Assembly (NCBI RefSeq): GCF_015476655.1
Contig: NZ_JABFHF010000001.1
Location: 62,001-126,000 of the forward strand
Direction of reading: 5' to 3'
Length of the DNA stretch: 64,000 nt
Origin: Aquiflexum lacus
Lineage (GTDB): Bacteria > Bacteroidota > Bacteroidia > Cytophagales > Cyclobacteriaceae
Of this stretch, positions 19,201 through 26,206 are shown piece by piece. Position 1 is the stretch's first letter. Every line of letters begins with the position of its first letter. The translations under genes were made by a program, and so were the position numbers. The notes under the pieces are model-generated. The model had not been told where the DNA came from. It did not search any database and saw nothing but the letters and a program-made list of their open reading frames with translations.

Positions 19201-19963
19201 CAACTTTTGAATTGGGAGAAAGCCGGATGGAATCCAAGAGTTGTAAAAAATGTTCAATCATCCGATTGATAAACGCTTCACCATACATATCACTTCGATA
19301 GGAAATTGATCCATTGAGGTATTGATCGGATTCCTCAAATTCAAAAACCAGAATAGCATTAAGGTCTTTTAAATCAGTACTATCTTGATTAGATATCTGA
19401 TTGTTTACTTCTATATCTTGTTCCTTCTTAAAAACACACAAGACATTGAAAAATAAGTCATTGATTTGGCCATTTTTCGAAACATTTATCAACTCCTCAA
19501 CAGTAATATTACTGTTTTCTAATGCCTCAAAAATAGTGTTTCTTGTGTTTTGAATGATGCTGTCAAATGAAATATTGCTATCAAGTTGTGATCTAATCGG
19601 CAAGGGGCTTAAATCTATTTTGAGCCCATTATTCTCAGATAATTCTTTTAAATTCAAATCTTCTAAAGATAAGCCTATACAAAAATCATTTTGGTTACTA
19701 TAGCGGTAAAGAAGTACTTGGAGACTTCCAATAAGGGTAAAAAGTATTGTTGACTCATCAAATGAATTCTTAAGATGTTCAATTGAAATTGAATCTTTTG
19801 GTAAATGGACTTTCAGGAAATTACCATTTCCATCCAATGGTCCGAAAGGATCTTTGGGTAATTGCAAGGTTTCAATTCCTTGAAGTTTTGATTTCCAATA
19901 TTTTATACTTTTTCCACTATCTTTTTTGGATAAAAGGTCATTTGGGCTTTTCAGAGTTGACAT
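10274..19963 (-). CDS. Three-module nonribosomal peptide synthetase with thioesterase
   Basis: About 3229 aa from the ATG at 19963; an in-frame GTG at 19987 would add 8 residues, but the ATG gives an N terminus like that of the partner NRPS. Domains: C-terminal half of a C domain without HHxxxDG (about 15-265), A1 (near 434), PCP1 (near 814), C2 (HHIAFDG near 1000), A2 (near 1472), PCP2 (near 1854), C3 (HHIASDG near 2040), A3 (near 2516), PCP3 (LGGHS replaced by FGGHSLLAVK near 2904) and TE with Ser elbow GYSFGG near 3033. Codes read by alignment to GrsA: A1 D-A-L-Q-T-G-L-I-T (unassigned, same as the partner A1), A2 D-I-L-Q-L-G-L-I-W (the known glycine code), A3 D-S-A-C-I-A-E-V-W (unassigned). 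It is the first gene of the biosynthetic run; a divergent DUF2911 gene lies upstream, so a promoter should sit in 19988-20168. Confidence 0.96.
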   Translation of the reverse strand: MSTLKSPNDLLSKKDSGKSIKYWKSKLQGIETLQLPKDPFGPLDGNGNFLKVHLPKDSISIEHLKNSFDESTILFTLIGSLQVLLYRYSNQNDFCIGLSLEDLNLKELSENNGLKIDLSPLPIRSQLDSNISFDSIIQNTRNTIFEALENSNITVEELINVSKNGQINDLFFNVLCVFKKEQDIEVNNQISNQDSTDLKDLNAILVFEFEESDQYLNGSISYRSDMYGEAFINRMIEHFLQLLDSIRLSPNSKVDELNILSQKEKSFILEKLNDTATPIDESFTILDLFENQVNQTPDAIALEFEGIQLTYSQLDKKSNQLAHYLKSIGLNSEDPVPICLDRSLEMVIAIFGIFKAGGAYVPIDPFFPADRIDYMVEDTGANIVICSNETSKNFGDNTNRLILDRGLEVISKMPTEKVFPSPSPENLVYIIYTSGSTGKPKGAMVEHRNLINFVNSLSKIVEYDSSSIQLSVTTYIFDAFCLELFVPLAVGAKVILVSKEVSMDGFKLAKELTKHKPTHMQATASGWQLLLNAGWNNPEGIIMTTGGEAIGEEAKNMLARTGKLWNLYGPTETTITSAFKKLEVHEKVTIGKPIDNTQVYILGPGGSLNPLGIPGELCISGKGVGRGYLNRPELTVQKFVPDPFSDEKDAVMYHTGDLARWLPDGNIEYLGRLDDQVKIRGYRIELGEIESILQLHPSIKQAVVLAKESAFGDKRLIGYVVCNGHFDRNAVITFLQSKLPEYMIPSLWMELENLPLAFSGKVDKKALAAIEIEHVPSETYEAPKTELENQIAKIWQKTLGLERIGVQDNFFVLGGHSLLAMKVIATIRSEMGIELSIQEIFNFPTIRQLAEILSSKSSEENDLMLLGNSERPETIPLSYNQQSLWFIHQLEGSTQYHIPLVFRIDGSLNKKALKNALVEIVNRHEILRTVISEKDGIESQKILDKNLFDLQFKEITDFELEKKIDNYIKIPFDLNKDLMIRACLNNLSNKDHVLIIVFHHIAFDGSSALTFKKELWEFYSTHSKGLTPNLAKLPFQYTDYALWQRQFISQDLSERKLKYWERRLQGTDPLQLPTDFSRPAVLSSKGDLLRFSIEQELIDKVYAIGLSQNATLFMTLLTTFNVLLHRYSQQEDICVGTPVVGRELQEFEDMIGFFVNSIPIRNQFTGNISFHKLLDLVRSNTIDAFDHSQIPFELIVESLEIKRDLSRNPVFQVLFALHSASDTSFQSENTKWSSLNYNHSFSRFDFALELTETDNGLDGMVEYSTDLFAKETIERMIGHYKTLLHSISDNPSKRVDKLKMISLEEDDFVLRKFNNTKSDYPKSETVVSLFEEAAKHSPNKLAVVAGGQSINYKELDQRSNQFANYLIFKGVKSENPVPLCMDRSIEMVIGILGILKAGGALVPIDPSLPIERIDYMLEDTGADFVICISSTSDKVANHKKLFLDQQWGEINSMSSNKPLPSPNPENLFDIIYTSGSTGKPKGVMVEHRNLVNFLFSMSKDVDFNPSSSILSVTTYSFDIFYLELFLPLFQGACVFLADKETTLDGYRLAREIEEKAPTHMQATPSGWQLLLESGWKNPTGIKMLVGGEALKEDTKNALSSLGTLWNLYGPTETTIWSSLKKMDPTQKVNIGKPIANTSIYIFGSGDQPNPIGIPGELCIGGDGVGRGYLNRPELTSEKFVSDPFSENKEARFYRTGDLAKWLPDGNIEYLGRIDDQVKIRGHRIELEEIETVLQQHRGIKQAVVAVKQDNFGINRLIGYVICKSPFDKDEVISFLSAKLPDYMVPHTWMELDAFPLTFNGKINRKALPEPVLESSESIKYEAPKTELQKIVTEVWCKILGVEKVGLNDDFFELGGHSLMAMRVIVALRQATGQVLSIRDLFSNPTVKQLTETLSTKEIDEKEFGLKILNERQETLPLSHNQLSLWFIHQLEGSIQYHIPVIFNIKGKLNNRALEHALKEIVNRHEILRTVISEKDGIEFQKILEKNQFQLDKKEVSNKEIDNEITKLVRLPFDLNNDHMIRVCLIALGTDKYCLVITMHHIASDGWSASLLKKELKELYRAFSNENSPDLPELHHQYADYALWQRNLIAQDSFQSKIDLWKKRLQDTTPLQLPTDYTRPSILSTKGEIHRFKLDSTVVNQLKELGKGQKATLFMTLLAAYKILLYRYSGQEDICVGTPIAGRENKETEDLIGFFVNTLALRTQIQNSLRFDEFLDRVKTTTLEAFDIQQVPFETIVGNLGQERDLSRNPIFQVLFVLQNVPDAKFEIEGAEVSEKPFENFTSKFDMTFELTETNEGIEGVLEYCTDLFKKETITNFVSHYRQFLHAICNNPTEKIGKLEIIQIEEVNKILESFNRIQKPIPENTTILDLFKIQVKKKPDATAVFFEDKKLSYSDLDKKSDQLANFLIAKGIKNEALIPICLDRSFEMIIGILGILKAGGAYVPIDPTYPENRVNFTLADSGAKILLTTSDLSAKFPDSIDTICLDTAKVEFENNSFDFEKTEISPNDLAYVIYTSGSTGTPKGVLIEHKGLLASTLARNSYYDNTGSVLMIPSFAFDSSIAVIFGALTSGEQLILCKSELIKSPHHIQELLKDTETILCVPSYYRFLQEEDLLSDSHLLNVILAGENLDQSLVKLHFDKTKNVRLYNEYGPTEGTVWASVAEIHSPQEKVTIGKPIDHTRIFILNKENQLNPINVPGELCISGQGVARGYLNNPELTSEKFVKNPFDKTEKEKMYRTGDLARWLPDGSIEYLGRIDDQVKIRGYRIELGEVESIINKLNGVKESAVILREDIPGQKMLVGYVVLKKSSESEFNTQKPSLLKKELRSILPEYMVPSNIMILESLPLTSNNKIDRKKLPKPKELKISQIGPSTEIEKLISKIWCESLKKEKIDINADFFEFGGHSLLAVKVLSLLEKELDQKIPLNVIFKYPRIVDLAEYIEYESIHDTSENYLVPIKPNGAKPPLFIIHGVGSTNSIYYTLAKFIENDQPIYGFQPKGLDGVEVPNQSVEEMAAYYISLMIRQYPSGPYCIAGYSFGGYVAFEMARHLKAMGREVSKLILFDTSAYEDPEKLTVLKKIKLEVGKRLVNLAFAFKEPWGFYEQKSRSFGRKKDLLLIKLNLKAKPETQKDHGSIIKVVAKNNVKILKQYKLNPYKGDLHLFKVKNMSFYVEDTKYYGWAPLVNKVHNVHVSGHHDNIFKKPEILKEMAEKIQLVLDEKSFEDSTLAMDQNL
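17473..19080. repeat. 1608-bp direct repeat, copy B (A1-PCP1 of the large NRPS)
   Basis: Second copy of the segment at 7612-9219. Identity ends abruptly at 19080, where the A1 leader of this NRPS goes its own way (GATTGACTTG here, ATTCACCTGC in the other). On the low-coordinate side similarity fades through about 180 bp into the C2 domain. Both copies lie in the same orientation, so recombination between them would delete about 9.9 kb and fuse the two synthetases. Confidence 0.93.
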
Positions 19964-20168
19964 AATTAATAGCTTGAAAAAAGGCACATAAGTATTAATC
20001 GTTGTGGTTTAGTATTGTTTTAATTTTATGGTTTTTTAGTATTTAGAGGAAATTTAAAGGCGAGTGAATGCCTCACGTGAAAGATAATAATTCTATAATT
20101 CAAAAGAAAAGAAAACAATTTTCTTTCCTTATTGTATCTTCACACATCAAAAACTCAAAAAAATAAAC

Positions 20169-20774
20169 ATGATGAAAAATCTTAAATTTTATTCCATTGC
20201 CGTAATGGTTCTTTTCTTTGCGGCTACCGAATTGACCTTTGCACAAATGCAGGCGCCAGCAGCAAGTCCTGCGGCCTTTGTTTCCCAAAATGTTGGCTTC
20301 ACTAAAATCAGTATTGATTATTCTTCACCGGCATTGAAGGGGAGACAAATATTCGGTGGAATTGAGAAGTATGGTGTCACTTGGAGAGCAGGTGCCAATG
20401 CGGCTACTACGATCGAATTCAGTACAGGGGTAAATATTGGCGGGAAAAACATCCGTCCCGGAAAGTACACGATGTTCATCACTCCCCAAGCTTCAGGTGA
20501 TTGGACGGTACATTTGAACGGAAAAGGAAATTCTGTTTTTAATTACATGAAGGATGGCAAAATTGACGAGGAAGCATTGGCAAAAGATGATGTGGTAGCG
20601 ATCAATGTAACGCCAAGAATGGCAGCGGATTCCCATGAAAGACTTTCTTATCATGTATCTGCTGAGGATAATAAAGTGGCCAAAGTGACCATGGCTTGGG
20701 ACAAAGTCAGGTTATCATTTATGGTGGATACCCAAGTGGATCAAAAAATGGAAGGCTTCAAAGGAGCATTCTAA
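20169..20774 (+). CDS. DUF2911 domain secreted protein
   Basis: A 201-aa protein with a Sec signal peptide (MMKNLKFYSIAVMVLFFAAT, cleavage after LTFAQ) followed by one DUF2911 domain. Family features visible are VGFTKISIDYSSPALKGRQIFG, WRAGANAATTIEFSTGV, RPGKYTMFITP and the closing VRLSFMVDT. DUF2911 proteins are frequent in Bacteroidota and their function is unknown. The gene is monocistronic: it is divergent from the NRPS operon and is followed within 25 bp by a strong terminator. A promoter-like ATTGTATCTTCA lies about 25 nt before the ATG. Confidence 0.9.
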   Translation: MMKNLKFYSIAVMVLFFAATELTFAQMQAPAASPAAFVSQNVGFTKISIDYSSPALKGRQIFGGIEKYGVTWRAGANAATTIEFSTGVNIGGKNIRPGKYTMFITPQASGDWTVHLNGKGNSVFNYMKDGKIDEEALAKDDVVAINVTPRMAADSHERLSYHVSAEDNKVAKVTMAWDKVRLSFMVDTQVDQKMEGFKGAF

Positions 20775-20796
20775 AATCCATATTTGACATTAAAGG

Positions 20797-20837
20797 AAAC
20801 TCCCACAGATCAATTAGCAATCTGTGGGAGTTTTTTT
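20797..20837 (+). terminator. Rho-independent terminator after the DUF2911 gene
   Basis: A perfect 14-bp stem (AAACTCCCACAGAT at 20797-20810, ATCTGTGGGAGTTT at 20820-20833) with a 9-nt loop is followed by a T-run. It sits 23 bp after the stop codon at 20774 and is the clearest terminator in the window. Confidence 0.92.
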
Positions 20838-21000
20838 ATTGGGCCATAAATCACGCATAGATCAATTTCCCTTTAGGTTCTGGAATCGGGAGACCTTCCT
20901 CAGTTTCAGTCTCAGTTGGCAGTATGCAGTTTTCAGAAAAGCAGGTTTTTATGCAGAAATATGGAGTAAAGAGAACGATGTATTTATTGCAGAAGTACCA

Positions 21001-21060
21001 CTGAATACTGCGACTGCAAACTGCAAACAGCGACTGCCCACTGAACACTGCGACTGCCTA
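21001..21060. repeat. Degenerate ACTGC/ACTG word repeat
   Basis: The stretch consists of repeated words such as ACTGCGACTGC, AACTGCAAAC and CCACTGAACACTGCGACTGCC downstream of the oxidoreductase gene. A related stretch (ACTGAGACACTGCCCACTGA) recurs at about 23490-23520 downstream of another gene of the same block. It is too irregular for a CRISPR or a classical tandem repeat. Confidence 0.6.
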
Positions 21061-21069
21061 CCGAACCAC

Positions 21070-22230
21070 TCACCCTTTCCAGTCAACTCCCGTGTCTTTC
21101 CATTTTTTCTCATTGGCTGAATCCAAAACCGCCTGACATACTTTCTGTGTTTCCAATGCGTCCTGAAATGTAGGATGACAAGGCTTTCCGGTTTCGAGTG
21201 CATGAAAGAAATCAGCGGCATGATGGATAAAGGAATGTTCATATCCAATGGAAGTTCCTGGAATCCACCACCTTTTCATATAAGGTTGCTCGCCTTCTGT
21301 GATATGGATTTTTCTCCATCCGCGGACATGAGCTTCATCCTTATGGTCAAAATATTCCAGCCAGTTCATGTCATGCAAATCCCAACGAATAGAGGCATGT
21401 TCTCCGTTAATTTCAAAAGTGTACAATGCTTTGTGGCCTCTTGCATAGCGTGTAGCTTCGAACAGACCCAATGAACCGTTATCAAAATGGCAATGGAATA
21501 AACAGGCATCGTCAATTCCTACTTTTTGGACATTTCCACTTTCCTGATGGACCCGCTCTTTGACGAAAGTTTCAGTCATGGCTGACACATCGGAGATGCC
21601 GCCATTGAGCCACATGGCTGTATCTATACAATGTGCCAAGAGGTCTCCCGTCACGCCTGAACCTGCTGCATCCACATCCAATCTCCAGAGTCCATCTCCT
21701 CCTTGTGGGAGTTCGGGATTGATCGTCCAGTCCTGTAGGAAGTTGGCGCGGTAATGAAATATTTTCCCAAGCTTTCCGGAAGCCACAATCTCTTTGGCCA
21801 AAGTCACGGCAGGAACTTTCCTGTAATTGTACCAAACTGTATTTTTAACTCCTGCTTTTTCTACAGCTTTGACCATTGCTTCTCCTTCTTCCACGGTTTT
21901 GGAAAGTGGTTTTTCACAAAGGATCATTTTTCCTGCGGCTGCAGCTGCAATGGCTATTTCTGCATGGGAAGAATTGGGGGTGCAAATGTCCACTGCATCG
22001 ATATCTTCCCGCGCAATTAATTTCTTCCAATCAGTTTCATAGTAGGCAAAACCCCATTGAGCTGCAAATGCTTTTACCTTATCTTCCCTTCTGGCACATA
22101 CTGCCTGAAGGACTGGTTGATATTCATATTCAGGAAAGAAATCGGGTATTCTTTTGTAGGCATTGGTATGGATTCGGCCCATTAGACCTGTCCCTATCAG
22201 GCCTATTCGGATTTGTTTTTTGTTACTCAT
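21070..22230 (-). CDS. Gfo/Idh/MocA family oxidoreductase
   Basis: A 386-aa NAD(P)-dependent sugar oxidoreductase. The N-terminal Rossmann fold has [20 protein letters not shown] (residues 8-27) and the family motif [16 protein letters not shown] (about 104-119) with the conserved EKP lysine. The C-terminal half is the alpha/beta substrate domain ([20 protein letters not shown] with Asp and His in catalytic positions near 195-200). No signal peptide or Tat motif is present, so it is cytosolic. It is the last gene of a minus-strand block with a TIM-barrel isomerase, a bicupin and a DUF4432 epimerase, which points to oxidation of a sugar or inositol-like substrate. The exact substrate cannot be read from sequence. 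Confidence 0.92.
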   Translation of the reverse strand: MSNKKQIRIGLIGTGLMGRIHTNAYKRIPDFFPEYEYQPVLQAVCARREDKVKAFAAQWGFAYYETDWKKLIAREDIDAVDICTPNSSHAEIAIAAAAAGKMILCEKPLSKTVEEGEAMVKAVEKAGVKNTVWYNYRKVPAVTLAKEIVASGKLGKIFHYRANFLQDWTINPELPQGGDGLWRLDVDAAGSGVTGDLLAHCIDTAMWLNGGISDVSAMTETFVKERVHQESGNVQKVGIDDACLFHCHFDNGSLGLFEATRYARGHKALYTFEINGEHASIRWDLHDMNWLEYFDHKDEAHVRGWRKIHITEGEQPYMKRWWIPGTSIGYEHSFIHHAADFFHALETGKPCHPTFQDALETQKVCQAVLDSANEKKWKDTGVDWKG

Positions 22231-22235
22231 TTTTT

Positions 22236-22281
22236 AAGATTTTAGACTTAAGACTTAAGATATAAGATTTGAGACACGAGA
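22236..22281. repeat. Degenerate AGACTTAAG/GAGACACGAGA word repeat
   Basis: Just upstream of the oxidoreductase start lies AAGATTTTAGACTTAAGACTTAAGATATAAGATTTGAGACACGAGAG-type sequence, a run of 7-9 nt words related to the GAGACGTGAGA family seen at 48361 and 51860. No function is known. Confidence 0.5.
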
Positions 22282-22379
22282 GTAAAGGATTTAGTGGTTT
22301 CAAAAGTCCTGGTTCCCCGATATTCATCGGGACAGACTTTGATTCTTGTCTCCCTTACTTCCAACTTCCAGCTTCCTAC

Positions 22380-23411
22380 TTAACCCTTCCATCCATGCGC
22401 TTCCCTGACTTTGATCATGGCGGCGAGGATATCATTCCAGGTATTCTCTTTGCCCATGACAGCATTGGGGAACATACAGCCATCCCAACAAATATGGTTG
22501 AAGGCTTTGGTAAGTTGACCGTCCGCATTTCTTAACCAATGCCCGGCATCATGGGTAATATCCAATTTTCCATTTGGATCAGTGGCCAAGCAGTGTCTTC
22601 CTGTTTTGTCATGAGACCCGGAACCAAAAACTGTCCCGTCATTTTGGGCTACATGGAAATCAATGGTCCAAGGGCGTAAAGCTTTGGTGAGTTTTTTGAA
22701 AGCTTCATCCAAAGTTTCCCGATCGTTCCAGTCAAAATCCTTGGGAAGGATTCTGTCATCAGGGCTATTGTATCCCAACATGTACAAAAAGGTATGCGAC
22801 ATATCTGCCTGAAAACCGATATTGGGACGGTTTGTCTGGTCAAGGGTGTCTATCATAGCTCTCCAGCTATGCATTCCACCCCAACAAATCTCTCCTTCTG
22901 CAGCCAATTTCTCTCCAAAATCAGCGGCTACATCGCAGGCCTCTCTAAAAGTTTGGGCTATCAGTTTGGTGTTGTTAATCGGGTCTTTGGCCCAGTTTTC
23001 CACGCTGCTGGCAGAGTCAATCCGAACCACACCATAAGGCCTTACCCCAAGTTCTTTCAGTTTCTGACCGAAAACACATGATTTTCTAACCATTTCTACG
23101 AAAAGTGTTCGGTCTTCTTTACTGCCCATTGCGGGTCCTCCCCAAATCGGAGCGACAAGGCTACCGATATTGAGATTGAGGTTTTGAACTTTTTCAGCCA
23201 ATTTCTTGATGCCATCATCTGACATATCCAAGTCGATATGCGGATCGAAAAGACCTATATCGATACCGTCAAATTTTACACCGCCAACTTCTGCGGCGGC
23301 AGTATGCTTTAGCATTTCATCAAAAGAAATGACAGGCTCAGAATCAGGCCCTTTTCCCACAATACCCGGCCAAGTGGCATTGTGAAGTTTGGGAAAGTTA
23401 TTTTGGGACAT
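22380..23411 (-). CDS. Sugar phosphate isomerase/epimerase (TIM barrel)
   Basis: A 343-aa cytosolic member of the xylose isomerase-like/AP endonuclease 2 TIM-barrel superfamily. Visible features: GGVKFDGIDIGLFDPHIDLD (beta-1/alpha-1 region), EGEICWGGMHSWRAM, IGFQADMSHTFL with the metal-binding Asp/His pattern, and IDFHVAQNDG near residue 250. It is longer than the usual 270-290 aa, with a C-terminal extension (DITHDAGHWLRNADGQL) that carries additional His residues. It sits 114 bp after the bicupin gene and 149 bp before the Gfo/Idh gene. Such proteins include epimerases, isomerases and, in 3-keto-glycoside pathways, lyases or hydratases; the neighbours favour a role in oxidised-sugar turnover. 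Confidence 0.85.
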   Translation of the reverse strand: MSQNNFPKLHNATWPGIVGKGPDSEPVISFDEMLKHTAAAEVGGVKFDGIDIGLFDPHIDLDMSDDGIKKLAEKVQNLNLNIGSLVAPIWGGPAMGSKEDRTLFVEMVRKSCVFGQKLKELGVRPYGVVRIDSASSVENWAKDPINNTKLIAQTFREACDVAADFGEKLAAEGEICWGGMHSWRAMIDTLDQTNRPNIGFQADMSHTFLYMLGYNSPDDRILPKDFDWNDRETLDEAFKKLTKALRPWTIDFHVAQNDGTVFGSGSHDKTGRHCLATDPNGKLDITHDAGHWLRNADGQLTKAFNHICWDGCMFPNAVMGKENTWNDILAAMIKVREAHGWKG

Positions 23412-23525
23412 GGTTATTTTTGTTTATTGGTTATTGATTATTCGTTTTTGAATTACCGAATTGTTAGAGACAAATGTTCTTTATTTGGACACTGAGACAC
23501 TGCCCACTGATCACTGAATACTGGA

Positions 23526-24731
23526 TCACACTTTCAAATCAGGGTTCCTAGGTCCGAAATGCTTCAGCATCACAATAGGGTCAGTTTTAGAGTGGTTGGT
23601 AATTTTCACTCCTGCCGATGCAGCTTTTTCAGAGACGAAATATTCGTCGTGGGTCAATTGACCGTATCTTATCAAAGCAGGAGTCTCAATATCCCAAACA
23701 CCCATTTTTCCATGACCTTGCATCATGATCAGCCCATAAGCGGCATTATCATTAATGGTTACAGTCTGACCGGGAAATACTGTCAGTTCCTTAGCGCTGT
23801 AATCATGGGATAAATAGCAGATCCAGTTTTCAATATAGCCATTGGATTTCATATTTTCCAGTTCAGAGACTGGTTTTGGTAACATAAAGCGGGTTTCCAG
23901 AATATTTGGATTGGTATTCAGTTCCCAATCGATCACCTCCACTAATAGGTCAAAATCGCCAATTCTGTCTTTGGGAGTTCCGTTCCAAAGTAATTCTTCC
24001 GGTATGATCGCTTCATTGACCAAGGATTGGTACATGGCAAATATGTCCGAAGCCTTTTGCGGCTCATAGGTGCACAAACTGCCCGGGGCATGCAACATTC
24101 CCGGAGGTACATCCCAACCTGTTCCCGGCTCCAATTTGAACGCTTGGGAATAGTTGGTGATCTTATTGTCACCCTTATTGAAATTTATCAGGCATTCTTT
24201 AATCTGCTCTTTGGTGGTGCCCGGTGCGATGCCAAAAAAGGTATAAGGAAAATCCCCTCCATGGTTATTGAGTTGTGGTGGGAAATAATAGGCTTCGGGT
24301 TTCCCCTTCTGACCTGTCATGGCGGCATATTCATCATTATGATGGATGTGGTGGGGGAGTGGTCCCATATTGTCAAAAAATTTGGAGTACATGGGCCAGC
24401 TTTTATACTTTTCCCAAATACGGGGACCGATGATTTCACTGCCAAGTTCCTCTATGGCATCTTTGAGCAAAAACTGCTTTTCTTCCTTACCATCCTGAAA
24501 AACCACAGGACTCAAACCTTCATTTTTTCCGGTCAAGGGGCCATTTTGGGCCGGGGTAGTGGAAGAAAGCCACCTTTCATCTATACCGCCTCTTGCTCCA
24601 CCAAGAACATAATAGTCATCGGGATGCAATTTGATTCTACGTCCAGGTACACAAAAAGACCTGGGTACCCAAGTAGGTGCCAATCTGAGAATTCCTTCAC
24701 CTTGTTCTAATGCTTTTTTTGCCAAACTCAT
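23526..24731 (-). CDS. Bicupin protein, class I mannose-6-phosphate isomerase-like
   Basis: A 401-aa soluble protein whose motifs fit a two-cupin metalloenzyme. HHIHHNDEYA (about residues 126-135) supplies a His-rich metal site, and WDVPPGMLHAPGSLCTYEP (about 210-228) resembles the second metal motif of phosphomannose isomerase-like cupins. The C-terminal half (LTVFPGQTVTINDNAAYGL, MQGHGKMGVW) is a second cupin barrel. It is co-oriented with a DUF4432 aldose-epimerase-like gene 30 bp upstream, and with isomerase and oxidoreductase genes downstream, so a role in sugar interconversion is reasonable. I cannot name the substrate; it may be an isomerase or a binding/dioxygenase-type cupin. Confidence 0.7.
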   Translation of the reverse strand: MSLAKKALEQGEGILRLAPTWVPRSFCVPGRRIKLHPDDYYVLGGARGGIDERWLSSTTPAQNGPLTGKNEGLSPVVFQDGKEEKQFLLKDAIEELGSEIIGPRIWEKYKSWPMYSKFFDNMGPLPHHIHHNDEYAAMTGQKGKPEAYYFPPQLNNHGGDFPYTFFGIAPGTTKEQIKECLINFNKGDNKITNYSQAFKLEPGTGWDVPPGMLHAPGSLCTYEPQKASDIFAMYQSLVNEAIIPEELLWNGTPKDRIGDFDLLVEVIDWELNTNPNILETRFMLPKPVSELENMKSNGYIENWICYLSHDYSAKELTVFPGQTVTINDNAAYGLIMMQGHGKMGVWDIETPALIRYGQLTHDEYFVSEKAASAGVKITNHSKTDPIVMLKHFGPRNPDLKV

Positions 24732-24761
24732 GTGCTTGTTTTTTTATTGGGTTAATTGTTA

Positions 24762-25823
24762 TTAGTCATTTATTTTCAATAGATTTTTTAATTCATCGGG
24801 TTGATTTACGACACTGATTTCAAGGTCATAAACTTTTCTCTCACCTGGAGCCAATTGAATCAAAGAGCCTTCTTTTCGGGCTTTGTTCTGTCCAATTGGT
24901 GGATTGGTGGCAGGTTCCAGTGCAGTAACATATTCTCCTTTCCCCCAATGTTGCCAATTGATCAGCCATGGGAGTTGATGGCTATTGAACTTAATGGATA
25001 GGCCTATTCCTAGATTTTGATTGACAAATCCACAGGTACAATTTCCATCCTGATCTGATTGAGGGGTGATAAATGCAACATCCTCACCAAATCCGGCATG
25101 TTTATCCATTGGTGCGGGACACTTTTTGAAATTATTGTTGGTATTGAATATCCTGTTTTGCAGGTTATTGTCCATAGAATGCCAACTGCCTTGCCAAATG
25201 ATATCTGTGCCTTCATCAATCAGAGGATACCCACAGTTGATATGATACAATAGCATATGTGGTGCTAATGTGTTTCCTTTATTGGTAACCTCATCCCGAA
25301 TGCTAATCGAAGATTGCCCGAGTACTCCAGAAATTGTCCTTCTCAATTCAAGGCTTGGCCCAAAAGTAGTTGTCTCGCTGATGAGGCCGGTGATACTCAT
25401 TTCCATGATGCCATTATTAGGATCAGGTTGTTGTATGGAAATAATCTCTGCGGGAATATTGCTGAAATTCCCATGTAGTCCTCTTGAACCGAACTCATCG
25501 GATTCCGGACCTCCTATATGTGATAAACCGCATGTCGTCAGCAATCCCCCTGCAAAAGTTCTTAACCAATCAATTCCTTTATTGGAAAAGGGTTGAGGTG
25601 CCACTACCCCTGCATGGCTGATCCAAGCCAAACTGCCGGCATTGAAAAAAGCATCAGCGATATCCATACCTCTGTCCAAAACAACCTTATACCTCAATCC
25701 TGTCCCTGTACTGATCCACGCAATCCTGACACCTTTTCCCGGACCATTGTCCAGAATGGAAGTTTCTATTCCGCCAAGTTGTTGAGCGTTCGAAATCTTG
25801 TCCTTCCACAAGGGTTTTTTCAT
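24762..25823 (-). CDS. DUF4432 (aldose 1-epimerase-like) protein
   Basis: A 353-aa protein of the DUF4432 group, galactose mutarotase-like beta-sandwich proteins. Diagnostic parts are YKVVLDRGMDIADAFFNAG (the DRGMDI signature, about residues 47-55), a central DEVTNKGNTLAPHMLLYHIN with the His expected at the active site, and the C-terminal EYVTALEPATNPPIGQNKAR. No signal peptide is visible. It is the first gene of the four-gene minus-strand sugar block and lies 30 bp before the bicupin gene. A broad 383-bp divergent gap upstream presumably holds its promoter. Mutarotase-like activity on a free or oxidised sugar is the family expectation, not shown here. Confidence 0.87.
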   Translation of the reverse strand: MKKPLWKDKISNAQQLGGIETSILDNGPGKGVRIAWISTGTGLRYKVVLDRGMDIADAFFNAGSLAWISHAGVVAPQPFSNKGIDWLRTFAGGLLTTCGLSHIGGPESDEFGSRGLHGNFSNIPAEIISIQQPDPNNGIMEMSITGLISETTTFGPSLELRRTISGVLGQSSISIRDEVTNKGNTLAPHMLLYHINCGYPLIDEGTDIIWQGSWHSMDNNLQNRIFNTNNNFKKCPAPMDKHAGFGEDVAFITPQSDQDGNCTCGFVNQNLGIGLSIKFNSHQLPWLINWQHWGKGEYVTALEPATNPPIGQNKARKEGSLIQLAPGERKVYDLEISVVNQPDELKNLLKIND

Positions 25824-26206
25824 GAGTGCAAATTCTATGAGTAAACAAAAATTAAGTTATCATCAATAAATTGATCCTCTGTCCTGTTCTATCTTGCTTT
25901 TTCAGTTTATTGGTAAAACAATTTAAATGAACTGGACTTGGAGATAATACAGCACTTTAAATATCAGGTAAAATACATAATTTATGGATCAAATATCTTT
26001 CAGTTAAATCTGATTTTTGCCAATGCAAGAAATGTGGTTTAAATGGAAAGTTGAATCAGAGCAAAGATGGATAAAAAGTGGAAACAGATGTCAGCAAGTT
26101 CAAAATTGCCCACCCATAAAATAACTTTTCAAGTTATCACTTAATGGCAAGCCATTCTTTTCTATTTGTATAATTTGAATCACAATAACCCTAAACCTAT
26201 GAAATA
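25824..26206. other. Divergent intergenic region (DUF4432 block / NIPSNAP gene)
   Basis: This 383-bp AT-rich gap separates two divergent genes and must serve promoters in both directions. The only motif I can point to is the promoter-like stretch at 26165-26179 described separately. I see no open frame with coding character, no RNA and no repeat. Confidence 0.45.
26165..26179 (+). promoter_or_regulatory. Promoter-like motif TTTGTATAATTTGAA before the NIPSNAP gene
   Basis: TTTGTATAATTTGAA ends 27 nt before the ATG. It resembles the Bacteroidota -7 element (TAnnTTTG, here with a 3-nt spacer) and is nearly the same as the stretch at 58578-58592, also about 24 nt before a start codon. Prediction by eye only. 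Confidence 0.35.

Noticed and set aside
21001-21060. CRISPR-like short repeats
   Set aside because: Repeat units are irregular, under 12 nt, without spacers of constant length, and no cas gene is present.
20824-21120. 98-aa plus-strand open frame after the DUF2911 terminator
   Set aside because: It runs through word repeats and the 3' end of the opposite oxidoreductase gene; no coding character.
24027-24710. 227-aa plus-strand open frame in the bicupin gene
   Set aside because: It is fully antisense to a well-supported gene and no family is recognisable.
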